DNA of 64,000 nt from Hyphomonas atlantica corrig. (GCF_000682715.1 NZ_AWFH01000062.1:109701-173700), one strand, 5' to 3'; shown: positions 19,414 through 28,511, counted from the first letter of the stretch. Numbers and translations: made by a program. Notes: generated from the letters alone by a model not told the origin.

Positions 19414-20142
19414 TCAGTTGGATTTCGGGCCTAAAGCCGAGACAGATGCCGGATCTGGTGTCTTTGGCTTGAACCGGCACAAATCAATGATCGCGCAATG
19501 CCAACACTCGGGTTTCCTCGCCTTGCAGACATATCGCCCATGAAGGATGAGCCAGTGGTGGGCGCCTTTCTTGAACTCTGGAGGCGTCGCGCGTTCCAGG
19601 CCCGCCTCGACTTCGTCCGGGTTTCTACCAGGGGCGAGCCCGGTGCGATTTGATACTCTGAATATATGCGTATCAACGGCGATGGTCGGCTGACCAAACG
19701 CCTCATTGAGCACAACATTCGCCGTCTTGCGTCCCACGCCCGGCAACTGGACGAGTTCCTCGCGCGTTTCCGGAACTTTTCCGCCGAACGTTTCGATCAG
19801 CATCTTGCTGAGCGCGATCACGTTCTTGGCTTTGTTGCGCCACAGGCCGATCGTCTTGATGTGTTCGGCTACACCCTCCTCTCCCAGCTGAAGCATCTTC
19901 TCAGGCGTGTCCGCCACAGCAAACAACTTCGCAGTCGCCTTGTTCACGCCGACATCTGTCGCCTGAGCGGACAGCGCGACAGCGACAACCAGCGTATAGG
20001 GATTGACGAAATCCAGCTCGGTCTTGGGGTCCGGCCTGTCCTGCGCAAGTGCGGCGAACAAGGCGGTGGCTTTCTCGCGACCGAACACCCGTGGCGGGCG
20101 CTTTTTTGAAGCCGGTTTTGAGGGAGATTTTGGCTTTGTCAT
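19414..20142 (-). CDS. nth: Endonuclease III
   Basis: 242-residue base-excision DNA glycosylase/AP lyase acting on oxidised pyrimidines. The HhH motif LPGVGRKTANVVLNEAFG carries the catalytic lysine. The catalytic aspartate is in IAVDTHIFRV. The [4Fe-4S] cluster is held by CKARKPECWHCAIIDLC (CX6CX2CX5C). A lysine/proline-rich N-terminal extension of about 20 residues precedes the domain. It is divergent from the DUF2244 gene. Confidence 0.96.
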   Translation of the reverse strand: MTKPKSPSKPASKKRPPRVFGREKATALFAALAQDRPDPKTELDFVNPYTLVVAVALSAQATDVGVNKATAKLFAVADTPEKMLQLGEEGVAEHIKTIGLWRNKAKNVIALSKMLIETFGGKVPETREELVQLPGVGRKTANVVLNEAFGQPTIAVDTHIFRVSNRTGLAPGRNPDEVEAGLERATPPEFKKGAHHWLILHGRYVCKARKPECWHCAIIDLCRFKPKTPDPASVSALGPKSN

Positions 20143-20196
20143 ACCGCCTGTCTAATGAACCCTCGCCGACGAACAAGACCGTGCTATCTAGTTCGC

Positions 20197-20685
20197 ATGA
20201 CCGAAACGCAGGAAATCGTCTACATGGACGCGGTGTTGCGTCCCAACCAATCGCTGAGCGAGCGTGGTTTTGCCATTGTAATGGCAATTGTTGGCGTCGT
20301 CAGTTTCGCTACGGGCATGATGTTCATGGCTTTGGGCGCTGTTCCGGTAATCGGCTTCTTTGGGCTGGATGCCCTGATCTTCTATTTTCTCTTCCGTGCT
20401 TCCTTCAGAAAACAACGCGAAGAGACGCGAATCATTGTGACCGCAAGCGAGCTGCAACTCACCCATACCCCCAACAAAGGGGGCGAGAAGCGTGTCACTC
20501 TTCCATCGGCATTCGCGCGAGTCGAACTGGACGAACCGCTGACAACCAGCAGCTGGTTGCGAATCGAGTACGGAAAAAAAGCCTACATTATTGGGCGGTT
20601 CCTAACGCTATCAGAGAGAAAATCGCTGGCCAATGCGATACGTGCGGCACTGCTGGCATCAAAGCGCGAACGACATTTCTCATAA
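20197..20685 (+). CDS. DUF2244 membrane protein
   Basis: 162-residue protein with a short cytosolic N-terminus, two hydrophobic segments in about residues 25-65 (FAIVMAIVGVVSFATGMMFM and a following stretch ending in FLFRASFR), then a soluble domain with LTHTPNKGGEKRVTLPSAFARVEL. This fits DUF2244, integral membrane proteins of unknown role in alphaproteobacteria, often next to nth. ATG at 20197 is used; the frame extends upstream without a good start. Confidence 0.82.
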   Translation: MTETQEIVYMDAVLRPNQSLSERGFAIVMAIVGVVSFATGMMFMALGAVPVIGFFGLDALIFYFLFRASFRKQREETRIIVTASELQLTHTPNKGGEKRVTLPSAFARVELDEPLTTSSWLRIEYGKKAYIIGRFLTLSERKSLANAIRAALLASKRERHFS

Positions 20686-20687
20686 AA

Positions 20688-20744
20688 ATGACGCCTGCGT
20701 CATAGTTTTTTCAGAATAGCCATGTTAAGGTGACGCCGACGTCA
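20688..20744 (+). promoter_or_regulatory. Tandem palindromic operators upstream of CYP153
   Basis: ATGACGCCTGCGTCAT (20688-20703) and TGACGCCGACGTCA (20731-20744) share TGACGCC-NN-CGTCAT and are both inverted repeats. Their starts (20689 and 20731) are 42 bases apart, about four helical turns, which suits two dimers bound on the same DNA face. The second ends 43 bases before the P450 start codon. A TetR- or GntR-type repressor is the likely reader, but none is encoded beside it. Confidence 0.55.
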
Positions 20745-20787
20745 TAAATCGAGCCTGAGACAAAGGCTCACTGTCGGAGGAACATCC

Positions 20788-22119
20788 ATGGCTGCCGATA
20801 CGGTTCACCTGTTAGATCACCCTGCCCTGCAACGCCCAAAGATCTCTCATCGGGATCCATTGTTTGAGGGCTATCTGGAAATTGGCCAGCCAGCGCCGCC
20901 AGCCAGCGAGTTGCCGCTGTCAGAGCTTCATCCGGAAGATCCTGAACTCTGGCGCCAACAAAAAATGTGGGATCGTTTTGAACGCCTGCGCAACGAAGCG
21001 CCCGTTCACTATACAGCGGATTCTTTTGTCGGTCCGTTCTGGTCCATCAGCCGCTACGAAGACATCATGGCGGTAGATACCGACCACAAGCGCTTCTCCT
21101 CCAGCTGGGAATATGGCGGCATCACTCTGGGTAGCCCGCCCGCTGATTTCGAATTGCCGATGTTCATCGCCATGGACGAACCGCAACACTCAGAACAACG
21201 CAAAACTGTTCAGCCGGCCGTTGCGCCCAACATGCTGAAAGAGTTTGAACCGCTCATTCGCTCCCGAACCCAGGGTCTTCTTGATTCCCTGCCCGTCGGT
21301 GAGCCGTTCGACTGGGTCGACAAAGTGTCCATCGAACTGACCACGATGATGCTGGCTACCTTGTTTGATTATCCATTCGAAAAGCGCCGCGACCTCACTC
21401 ATTGGTCCGATATGGCGACCGGCATGAACAATCCAGACATCTGCCCTGGCGGTGAAGAACAGTGGAAACGCGAGATGATGGAGTGTCTCGCCACCTTCAT
21501 GCAGATCTTCCAGGAGCGCGGCGCACAGCCCCTGAAGAACGATCTGATAAGTTTGCTGGCTCATGGCGAAAAAACCAGGAACATGACGCCGATGGAATTG
21601 CTCGGCAATGTGATCCTGCTGATCGTTGGCGGCAATGACACAACCCGCAACTCGATGACGGCATCTGTCTACGCGCTGAACAAATACCCAGCTGAATACG
21701 AAAAGCTGAAGGCCGACCACTCCCTCATCCCGAACATGGTTTCAGAAACCATTCGCTGGCAAACGCCTCTGGCACACATGCGCCGGACAGCGCTTGAAGA
21801 TGTCGAGATGCACGGCCAAACCATCAAGAAGGGCGATCAGGTCGCCATGTGGTATGTTTCCGGAAACCGCGACGAGCGCTTCTGGGATCGCCCGAACGAC
21901 TACATTATCGATCGCGAGAATGCCCGCCGTCATATCTCGTTCGGCTTTGGCATCCACCGCTGCGTCGGCAATCGTCTCGCTGAACTTCAGCTTCAGATAT
22001 TGTGGCAGGAACTGATGGAGCGTTTCAGCCACATTGAGGTTATGGACGAACCATCCTTCACGGCCGGCGCATTCGTCAAAGGCTATACTTGGATGCCCGT
22101 GGTCCTGCATGGAAAATAG
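20788..22119 (+). CDS. Cytochrome P450 of the CYP153 (alkane hydroxylase) family
   Basis: 443-residue class I bacterial P450. The haem ligand is C392 in FGFGIHRCVGNRLAELQL. The I-helix is GGNDTTRNSM and the K-helix is ETIRWQTPLAHMRR. Long stretches such as EAPVHYTADSFVGPFWSISR, MFIAMDEPQHSEQR and VMWYxSGNRDER (here AMWYVSGNRDER) match CYP153, whose members hydroxylate the end carbon of medium-chain alkanes and related compounds. RBS GGAGG lies before the ATG. The partner ferredoxin and reductase genes, often next door, are not here. Confidence 0.92.
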   Translation: MAADTVHLLDHPALQRPKISHRDPLFEGYLEIGQPAPPASELPLSELHPEDPELWRQQKMWDRFERLRNEAPVHYTADSFVGPFWSISRYEDIMAVDTDHKRFSSSWEYGGITLGSPPADFELPMFIAMDEPQHSEQRKTVQPAVAPNMLKEFEPLIRSRTQGLLDSLPVGEPFDWVDKVSIELTTMMLATLFDYPFEKRRDLTHWSDMATGMNNPDICPGGEEQWKREMMECLATFMQIFQERGAQPLKNDLISLLAHGEKTRNMTPMELLGNVILLIVGGNDTTRNSMTASVYALNKYPAEYEKLKADHSLIPNMVSETIRWQTPLAHMRRTALEDVEMHGQTIKKGDQVAMWYVSGNRDERFWDRPNDYIIDRENARRHISFGFGIHRCVGNRLAELQLQILWQELMERFSHIEVMDEPSFTAGAFVKGYTWMPVVLHGK

Positions 22120-22147
22120 TCTTTGGCTGACGCCACGCTAAGCCTTT

Positions 22148-22181
22148 AAACCTCCCATCATCGCCAGATGGGAGGTTTTTT
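22148..22181 (+). terminator. Terminator-like hairpin that contains the next gene's RBS
   Basis: The left arm AAACCTCCCATC (22148-22159), a 7-base loop and the right arm GATGGGAGGTTT (22167-22178) form a perfect 12-bp stem. It is followed by T residues through 22181, a classic intrinsic terminator 28 bases after the P450 stop. The right arm contains GGGAGG at 22170-22175, exactly placed as the Shine-Dalgarno sequence for ATG 22183. Confidence 0.8.
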
Positions 22182-22182
22182 C

Positions 22183-22854
22183 ATGGACGTTTCAAAAGCC
22201 GTTGATCAACGCATATCAACTCGGGCCTTTCTACCTGATGCCTTGCCGGAATCGGAAATCCGCGACTGGCTGGAACAGGCCCGGCGGGCCCCTTCTGGTG
22301 GAAACACCCAGCCTTGGCGAACGATAATTGTCAGCGGAGCAGCCAAGGATGCAGTTATCGGAATGGCCGCGCCAGTACTTGCAGCCAATCCGAAAGGTCA
22401 GCCAACAGATCGTCCGATATACCCCAAGGATCTCTGGGAGCCTCACGAGTCGCGCCGCCGGAAGGTAGGTGAGATGATGTATGAAGCTCTTGGCATTCCT
22501 CGCGAGGATCGTGCTGCGCGCGTTGGCTGGTTTGCCAACAATTTCCGATTCTTCGGTGCGCCAGTCGCAGCCTTCATCATTATCGACGAGAGAATGGGGC
22601 ACGGACAATGGGGGCACACCGGCATGTATCTGCAGACGTTGGCGCTGCTCGCCGAAGAGCGCGGTTGGGGCACCTGCATGCAGGAGTGTTGGGGGATGCT
22701 ACGCCCTGCCCTGAAAGAACACTTCAAGCTGTCCGATACGGAAATGGTCTGGTGCGCCATGGCGGTGGGCAAGCCGGATAAGGAACACCCGGTCAACACG
22801 CTCCGCGCTGAGCGCGCTCCGCTCGACGAAATTGCCGAACTACACGGTTTCTGA
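22183..22854 (+). CDS. Nitroreductase-family flavoprotein
   Basis: About 223-residue FMN-dependent oxidoreductase. Markers are the N-terminal DQRISTRAFLPDAL, the FMN-binding RRAPSGGNTQPWR, the central LQTLALLAEERGWGTCMQE, and the C-terminal MAVGKPDKEHPVNTLRAERAP. Relatives reduce nitro-aromatics, enones or quinones with NAD(P)H; the natural substrate here is unknown. ATG at 22183 is used because an upstream ATG (22168) lies inside the hairpin stem. It may be read through from the P450 gene or translated from its own transcript. Confidence 0.9.
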   Translation: MDVSKAVDQRISTRAFLPDALPESEIRDWLEQARRAPSGGNTQPWRTIIVSGAAKDAVIGMAAPVLAANPKGQPTDRPIYPKDLWEPHESRRRKVGEMMYEALGIPREDRAARVGWFANNFRFFGAPVAAFIIIDERMGHGQWGHTGMYLQTLALLAEERGWGTCMQECWGMLRPALKEHFKLSDTEMVWCAMAVGKPDKEHPVNTLRAERAPLDEIAELHGF

Positions 22855-22897
22855 ATTTCGCCCCAATCCTGCCGGATCTGCATGGCGCAATAGCGTC

Positions 22898-23506
22898 ATG
22901 CTTACCCGTCGCTCTGCTCTTCTTTGTGGCCTGGCCATGCCTTTGGCACCGGCCCAGCTCTTCAAGGAAACGCTTCCCTGGCCCACGCGGCTGGTAAATT
23001 CGGCGCGCAGGCAAATTGGCGTCACGCGGACATACGATCCTGCCTATGTGCAACTGGATTATCCGATGGGCGACATCCCACGCGACCGGGGCGTATGCAC
23101 CGACGTTATTATTCGTGCCTACCGCGACGCTTTTCAGATCGACCTTCAGAAACTCGTCCATGAGGACATGATGGAGGCGTTCAACTCCTATCCAGCGATT
23201 TGGGGGCTCACACGACCTGACAGGAATATTGACCACCGCAGAGTGCCGAACCTCGAACGCTTCATCGAACGATATGGCAGCGCTCTTTCAACACCGAGCA
23301 AAGTAACCGATTGGAAAGCTGGTGATCTGTATACGATGCGCTACAAGGGCAGCTTGCCGCATATTGGGATCGTGTCAGACAGGACGTCCTACTCTGGCAC
23401 ACCACTTGTGATTCACAATATAGGGTGGGGCACGTCTGAGGACGACATAATCGGTCGCTTCGATTTCGAGCGAAGGTTCAGACTTTCGCCCATGTCACTG
23501 ATCTGA
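22898..23506 (+). CDS. DUF1287 exported protein
   Basis: About 202 residues with an N-terminal signal-like segment MLTRRSALLCGLAMPLAPAQ. The DUF1287 core follows: LVNSARRQIGVTRTYDPAYV, RDRGVCTDVIIRAYRDAF with a likely nucleophilic Cys, and LPHIGIVSD with a conserved His. The fold resembles NlpC/P60-type cysteine hydrolases, so a cell-wall or amide-hydrolase role is possible but unproven. It converges with scpB (1-base gap). The start is set at the signal peptide; the frame extends upstream. Confidence 0.82.
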   Translation: MLTRRSALLCGLAMPLAPAQLFKETLPWPTRLVNSARRQIGVTRTYDPAYVQLDYPMGDIPRDRGVCTDVIIRAYRDAFQIDLQKLVHEDMMEAFNSYPAIWGLTRPDRNIDHRRVPNLERFIERYGSALSTPSKVTDWKAGDLYTMRYKGSLPHIGIVSDRTSYSGTPLVIHNIGWGTSEDDIIGRFDFERRFRLSPMSLI

Positions 23507-23507
23507 C

Positions 23508-24527
23508 CTATTCGTCGTCATCCCATGAGGTCATGGGTTGCTCGGGAATTCGCGGCTGTTTGGACAGCTGGATCACGGCCGCCTTAACGTCTCCGCTGTC
23601 AAACTCCTCTTCCTCGACTACTGTACGCTGAGGCGCGCGCGTATAGGAAAAAACGCTGACAGTATCGGCGTCGTCATCCTCGCTTTCTTCAAGCGCTTCG
23701 TCCGTACCCGTTTCTTCCAGTGCCGCGTCCTCGACGATGGCTTGCGCTTCATCTCCGTCTTCCTCAGCGTCCATGAAGTCAGTCACAAAGGTTTCAGTCT
23801 CTTCAAGGGCAGTGGAATCATCTCCCGGCATCTCTTCGCCATTCAGCGCTTCTTCGTCCGGCATCTGGAAGCCTTCCGGAATTACATCGGACAAGAGGCC
23901 CTCGGCTTCGAGGTCTACTTTGCCAGGGAGGGTGTCGAGACTTTCAAGCCCAAAATGCTCCATGAATGCATCTGTCGTGCCGTAGGTGATCGGCTGTCCG
24001 GGTGTTTTGCGGCGCCCCTTGATCTTCACCCAGCCGGTTTCCAGCAGAGTATCGATGGTTGTTTTCGAAACCGCGACACCGCGCACTGCTTCAATCTCCG
24101 CCCGAGTCACGGGCTGGCCGTATGCAATGATTGCAAGCGTCTCCAGCGTGGCCTGTCCGAGTCGCTTTTGCACCTGGCGTTCTTCGACGAACAGGTAGGA
24201 TAAATCCTGCGCCGTCTGGAATCGCCACTTCCCGGCCACTTCCACAAGATTGACACCACGGCTGACATATTGCGCCTTAAGCGCCATAAGCACTTCAGCC
24301 GCCTCTACGCCATGAGGAAGTGTTTCCGAGATCTGCTCTGCACTCAGTGGTTCACCGGCCGCAAACAGGATTGCTTCTGCTCGGCGTATGCCCTCCGCCA
24401 GTGCTTCGCTCGCCCCTTCAGCCAAGGCTTCTTCAGAGCGGCGGTAGGCGAACGACAATTGCGCAATGGGATCGCGGTCCGTATCAGGCGTGTCGTCAGT
24501 CATCAGGTGATTCTCAAGCGGTTGCAT
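23508..24527 (-). CDS. scpB: Segregation and condensation protein B (long acidic tail)
   Basis: 339-residue winged-helix kleisin partner that works with ScpA and SMC in chromosome segregation. The ScpB core spans about residues 40-200, with IRRAEAILFAAGEPLS, TLETLAIIAYGQPVTRAEIE and RKTPGQPITYGTTDAFMEHF. It is followed by about 130 acidic, low-complexity residues (for example EESEDDDADTVSVF) that common ScpB proteins lack. ATG at 24527 has an excellent RBS (GAGGGGGG) and overlaps scpA by 14 bases. Confidence 0.92.
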   Translation of the reverse strand: MQPLENHLMTDDTPDTDRDPIAQLSFAYRRSEEALAEGASEALAEGIRRAEAILFAAGEPLSAEQISETLPHGVEAAEVLMALKAQYVSRGVNLVEVAGKWRFQTAQDLSYLFVEERQVQKRLGQATLETLAIIAYGQPVTRAEIEAVRGVAVSKTTIDTLLETGWVKIKGRRKTPGQPITYGTTDAFMEHFGLESLDTLPGKVDLEAEGLLSDVIPEGFQMPDEEALNGEEMPGDDSTALEETETFVTDFMDAEEDGDEAQAIVEDAALEETGTDEALEESEDDDADTVSVFSYTRAPQRTVVEEEEFDSGDVKAAVIQLSKQPRIPEQPMTSWDDDE

Positions 24528-25347
24528 TTTGGCCCCCCTCTGGTCGTTCACCGGCATTACGCAAGTAAAGCGGTGCGAAATGCTCTTTCTGGCGCACATC
24601 GACTTCACCATCTCTGGCAAGCTCCAATGCGGCTGAAAACACACTTGCTGTGACAGACCGTGGCGGCAGTTCCGGATCCACGTCTGTCATGGTTGAGCGG
24701 ATCTCGTCCAGCGAGGACCACTGTTCCAACTGTTGCCGAAGTGCACGCAAAGTGGTCCGCGCCAGCTCCAGCGGCAGCACGAGTTGCTGCTCGATTGTAT
24801 GCGGGCGTTCTTTCTCACGACGATCACGAATGGCACCGAAGGCTTGCGTCAATTCAAACAACGATGCCTTGAATTCAGTGTGCTTCACCACTTTTGGCTG
24901 AACTGGCGCCCCACGAAGGTAAACCACATTGTTTAAAATTGGCCCCGCCTCAAGCTCTTGTACGGCGCTGCGCATTGCATCCAGCCGTTTGAGCCTGAAT
25001 GCCAGGCGTTCGGCCATTTCCTCGCCTGTCGGCTCATCTTCCCCAGTGCTTTCAGGCTTGGGAAGCAAAAGGCGCGATTTCATGAATGCCAGCCAAGAGG
25101 CCATCAGCAGATAATCTGCGGCAAGGTCTATCCGTTGGCTTTTCGCTTGATCGATAAAGTCGAGATACTGCTCAGCCAGAGACAACATCGAGAGATGAAG
25201 CAGATCGACTTTCTGTTTACGTGCCAACTCCAGCAAGAGGTGCAACGGCCCCTCATACCCGCCGACATCGACCGAGAACAGATCGCCAGCTTCTGCTTCC
25301 TGAGCGTCTGCCGACAAGGCGTCGATGGAAATCATGTCAGAGCTCAT
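24514..25347 (-). CDS. scpA: Segregation and condensation protein A
   Basis: 277-residue kleisin subunit of the SMC-ScpAB condensin. The N-terminal part has VDVGGYEGPLHLLLELARKQKVDLLHLSML, typical of ScpA. The middle is variable, and the C-terminal winged helix has TASVFSAALELARDGEVDVRQ. Its ATG overlaps the nagZ stop by 4 bases (ATGA), so the three genes nagZ-scpA-scpB are translationally coupled. Confidence 0.94.
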   Translation of the reverse strand: MSSDMISIDALSADAQEAEAGDLFSVDVGGYEGPLHLLLELARKQKVDLLHLSMLSLAEQYLDFIDQAKSQRIDLAADYLLMASWLAFMKSRLLLPKPESTGEDEPTGEEMAERLAFRLKRLDAMRSAVQELEAGPILNNVVYLRGAPVQPKVVKHTEFKASLFELTQAFGAIRDRREKERPHTIEQQLVLPLELARTTLRALRQQLEQWSSLDEIRSTMTDVDPELPPRSVTASVFSAALELARDGEVDVRQKEHFAPLYLRNAGERPEGGQNATA

Positions 25348-26378
25348 GCCGCGCCCGCCAATTCCGGAAAGTAGGATCGGAATGTGTTCCATCCTTGCGC
25401 CACATCGAAATCCTGTTCATGCGTCGACAAAGCCTCAGCGCGTTGGGCCCGCGCCAAGGACTTGTCGGTAAGTTCAGGGGCAACAGATGCAACTTCTGAC
25501 ATTTCGGCCAGAATCTCCTGAGCATCAGACAAGAAACCAGAACAGTGCAAAAGCACGTCACATCCTGCAGCGATCGCCGCCTGACCTCGCTCGCCCAGAC
25601 TGCCGCCCAGCGCTTTCATCCCCAGATCGTCTGTCATCAGCAGACCATCAAACCCGATTCGCTGGCGGATCACGTCTTGAATCATGATTTTTGACAGCGT
25701 GGCCGGCACAGTGGCGTCAAATGCGTCATAGGCAATGTGAGCGGTCATGGCCATTGGCGCATCCGCGAGCCGCGCAAAAGCATCAAAATCCTTGGATAGC
25801 TCGTTGTCGCCAGCCGTGACACGCGCCAATTCCATATGGCTATCGGCCTTGGAACGCCCATGCCCAGGAATATGCTTGATCACGCCCGCTACGCCGCCAG
25901 CTGCCAGGCCGGCAAGTGCGGCTCCAGCAAGACTTGCAACCGTTTCGGTATCAGAGCCGAAGGCCCGATCCCCAATAACGTCATGCGCGCCCGCTACGGG
26001 AACATCCACAACCGGCGCGCAATCCGCGTGGATCGCCATGTTTGTCAGTTCCGACGCGATCAGGCGGTGCCCAAGCCAAGCTGCCGACAGACCGAGATCT
26101 CGATCTCGAGCGTAAATTTCGGCATAATCCTGTCCACGTGGAAACAGCGGCCACTCCGGCGCTTTCAAACGGGCAACCCGGCCGCCTTCCTGATCTATGA
26201 ATATCAAGCACGGACGCTGCATCGCGTTCCAGATATCGTCGACAAGCTGGCGGACCTGCTGACGCGATACACAGGAACGCCCCATCAGAATGACGCCCCA
26301 AGGCTGCTGCGCCGCAAACAGAGCGGCTTCATCTGCAGTCAGGACTGAGCCTGATACGCTGAGGATGCAGGCCTTCAT
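25344..26378 (-). CDS. nagZ: Beta-N-acetylhexosaminidase NagZ
   Basis: 344-residue cytosolic GH3 enzyme that removes GlcNAc from recycled muropeptides. Signatures are IFIDQEGGRVARL, the acid/base loop VIKHIPGHGRSKADSHMELA and the nucleophile in LMTDDLGM. ATG 26378 is used; a GTG one codon upstream overlaps the previous stop. The order SPOR protein-nagZ-scpA-scpB is conserved in alphaproteobacteria. Confidence 0.95.
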   Translation of the reverse strand: MKACILSVSGSVLTADEAALFAAQQPWGVILMGRSCVSRQQVRQLVDDIWNAMQRPCLIFIDQEGGRVARLKAPEWPLFPRGQDYAEIYARDRDLGLSAAWLGHRLIASELTNMAIHADCAPVVDVPVAGAHDVIGDRAFGSDTETVASLAGAALAGLAAGGVAGVIKHIPGHGRSKADSHMELARVTAGDNELSKDFDAFARLADAPMAMTAHIAYDAFDATVPATLSKIMIQDVIRQRIGFDGLLMTDDLGMKALGGSLGERGQAAIAAGCDVLLHCSGFLSDAQEILAEMSEVASVAPELTDKSLARAQRAEALSTHEQDFDVAQGWNTFRSYFPELAGAA

Positions 26379-26380
26379 CA

Positions 26381-27205
26381 CTAGCCTGTCACCACGATGC
26401 AGTTATCCCCCGCGGCTTTGACAGCATCACAGAATTCAGATGCATCCGCGCGATCTGCAAAGCTACCAACGCGCAGGCGGTAGAATACGCCTTTAGCGCC
26501 GAGATCAGCTCGCTGAATGTGCTTTGTGGCGCTGCCGAACAATTCGGGCTTCTTCCGGTTCAACTCAGTCCAGGCCGACTCCGCAGCTTCTTGTGAGCGG
26601 AACGCTGCGAGTTGTACCAAAAATGCGCCGCCATTCGAAAACGCGAACTCCGGCGCCGCTGAAACAGGCTTTCGTTGGACTTGCGGTGCTGGCAGCGGTG
26701 CGGCCGGAGTGGCGGGAACCACGCGCAAGGGCTCTTCCTCGTCTTCTGGCATGGATTCCAAGTCGGCCAGAGCGCGCACCTGGTCGTCATCGGGCTCAGC
26801 GCCTTCTCGACCGGGTCGCAACTCAATTGGGGGGCCTCCTTGCAGAAGACCATCCTCAGCGTTTTCAAGTTCGGCAACTTGGGATTCAGTCATGATTGGA
26901 CGCTCAGAGTCGTCCATCTGGTCGTAAAAGCGTTTGTCAGTATCCGGGATGGCAACGCCTTCACGATCTTCAGGGGCGCGCTTGTAGGGTTGCTTGTCTG
27001 CAATAACGCTTGGAATACCCGCGCCATTGTCCCGAATGCCCTGCCTGTACGTGTTCCAGACCACAGCGCCAAACACCAGCAAAACACCTATCGCCAGGGC
27101 GAGTATAAGCGGGCCACGCGCGGAATCGTCCTCACGCACGTCAAAACCGCGATAATCGTCCTCGAACGGGGAATAATCCCTGTCATCTTCCCGGTATCGC
27201 CCCAT
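26381..27205 (-). CDS. SPOR-domain membrane protein
   Basis: 274-residue bitopic protein. It has an acidic cytosolic N-terminus (about 30 residues), one membrane segment (LILALAIGVLLVFGAVVW), a long proline/glutamate-rich periplasmic linker, and a C-terminal SPOR domain with FLVQLAAFRSQEAAESAW and YRLRVGSFADRADASEFC. SPOR domains bind denuded septal peptidoglycan, so a role at the division site is likely. It lies upstream of nagZ with overlapping stop and start. Confidence 0.9.
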   Translation of the reverse strand: MGRYREDDRDYSPFEDDYRGFDVREDDSARGPLILALAIGVLLVFGAVVWNTYRQGIRDNGAGIPSVIADKQPYKRAPEDREGVAIPDTDKRFYDQMDDSERPIMTESQVAELENAEDGLLQGGPPIELRPGREGAEPDDDQVRALADLESMPEDEEEPLRVVPATPAAPLPAPQVQRKPVSAAPEFAFSNGGAFLVQLAAFRSQEAAESAWTELNRKKPELFGSATKHIQRADLGAKGVFYRLRVGSFADRADASEFCDAVKAAGDNCIVVTG

Positions 27206-27338
27206 GGAATCACCCTTAGAACAGCTTCACAAAGTTAATATTAGCGACCGTTTCGTTAACGACGCTTGAATGCCACGTCAGAAACCGTGACCGCTGCTGT
27301 ATCGTCGGCGTTACGTGTCCGGAACGGCAGAAATGTGA

Positions 27339-28511
27339 CTATCGCAGGACATCTGGATGATAGAGACGTCGGTGCTCTTCAATTGCGTACGTATCCGTCA
27401 TGCCGGCAATGTAGTCGCAGACAATTCGTGCGCGCCGCGCTTCGTCAGCCTGGGCGGCGTCCAGACGCCATAGAGAAGGCAAAGTATCCGGCTCTTTCAG
27501 GAATATATCAAACAATTCGGCAAGCATCCGCTTTGCTTTGCTTCGCATCCTGTTGACGGTGTAATGCTTATACATGCGCTCGTGCAGAAACGCGCGTAAA
27601 GCTCTCTGACGACTTTCCAGTTCTTCGGAAAATGCGACCAACGGCACGTCCATTGCGCGAACATCGGCGGCGCTTTTGGGCGCGTACTCTTTTATTCGGC
27701 GCTCGGTTTCTGATGTCAGGTCATTGATCCAAAGTCCGATCAGGCGCCGCACAGCTTCGTACGAGACCATTCGGTCTTTCAAATGCGGATATTCCAGTTT
27801 CACGGACCGGAATACGTCTCCGACAATTGGAAGGTCCATAAGGTCGTCGACCGTGAACAGACCTGCAGCGATGCCGTCATCAATGTCGTGATTGTTATAT
27901 GCAATGTCGTCCGACAACGCTGCGACCTGAGCTTCAGGACCGGCAAACTGGTGTGGCTCAAGGTCCATGAAGTTTGCATATTGGCGGAAGGCGGCTGGCA
28001 GCGATTCCATTGGTGCATCCCGCGTCACCATTGGTCCATTGTGTTTGACGAGGCCCTCCAGCAGCTCCCAAGTGAGATTGAGTCCTTCGAAATTGGGGTA
28101 GCGAACTTCCAGTTTTGTCACCACGCGTAGCGTCTGTGCATTGTGATCAAACCCCTGGTAATCGGCCATGCATTCATCAAGCTGGTCTTCCCCGGCATGA
28201 CCGAACGGGGGGTGTCCGATATCGTGCGCCAACGCCAAAGCCTCTGCGAGATCTTCATCCAGACCAAGCGTTCGGGAGATGCTTCTCGCGATTTGGGCTA
28301 CTTCCAGTGAATGGGTCAGCCGCGTGCGGAAATGGTCGCCTTCATGCGCAACGAAAACCTGCGTCTTCTGCTTCAAGCGACGAAAAGCGGTGGAATGAAT
28401 GATGCGGTCACGATCCCGCTGGAATGGCGTCCGCGTGGCGGATGGGGCCTCTTCATGGTACCGACCACGACTATCCTCGTGCCTCGTAGCAAACACTGCT
28501 CTCTTTTCCAT
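27339..28511 (-). CDS. dgt: Deoxyguanosinetriphosphate triphosphohydrolase-like protein
   Basis: 390-residue HD-domain phosphohydrolase of the dGTPase type-2 group, which cleaves dNTPs to nucleoside and tripolyphosphate. Metal ligands lie in [15 protein letters not shown] and [17 protein letters not shown], with FDHNAQTLR following. [20 protein letters not shown] is the family N-terminal motif. Start 28511 lies only 27 bases from the divergent erpA start, so the two must share a compact promoter. argS, which often follows in alphaproteobacteria, is missing downstream. Confidence 0.92.
   Translation of the reverse strand: MEKRAVFATRHEDSRGRYHEEAPSATRTPFQRDRDRIIHSTAFRRLKQKTQVFVAHEGDHFRTRLTHSLEVAQIARSISRTLGLDEDLAEALALAHDIGHPPFGHAGEDQLDECMADYQGFDHNAQTLRVVTKLEVRYPNFEGLNLTWELLEGLVKHNGPMVTRDAPMESLPAAFRQYANFMDLEPHQFAGPEAQVAALSDDIAYNNHDIDDGIAAGLFTVDDLMDLPIVGDVFRSVKLEYPHLKDRMVSYEAVRRLIGLWINDLTSETERRIKEYAPKSAADVRAMDVPLVAFSEELESRQRALRAFLHERMYKHYTVNRMRSKAKRMLAELFDIFLKEPDTLPSLWRLDAAQADEARRARIVCDYIAGMTDTYAIEEHRRLYHPDVLR

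Noticed and set aside
20049..20705. Open frame overlapping nth and the DUF2244 gene on plus
   Set aside because: It is out of frame with the DUF2244 protein and antisense to nth, and shows no domain or RBS. It is a shadow frame.
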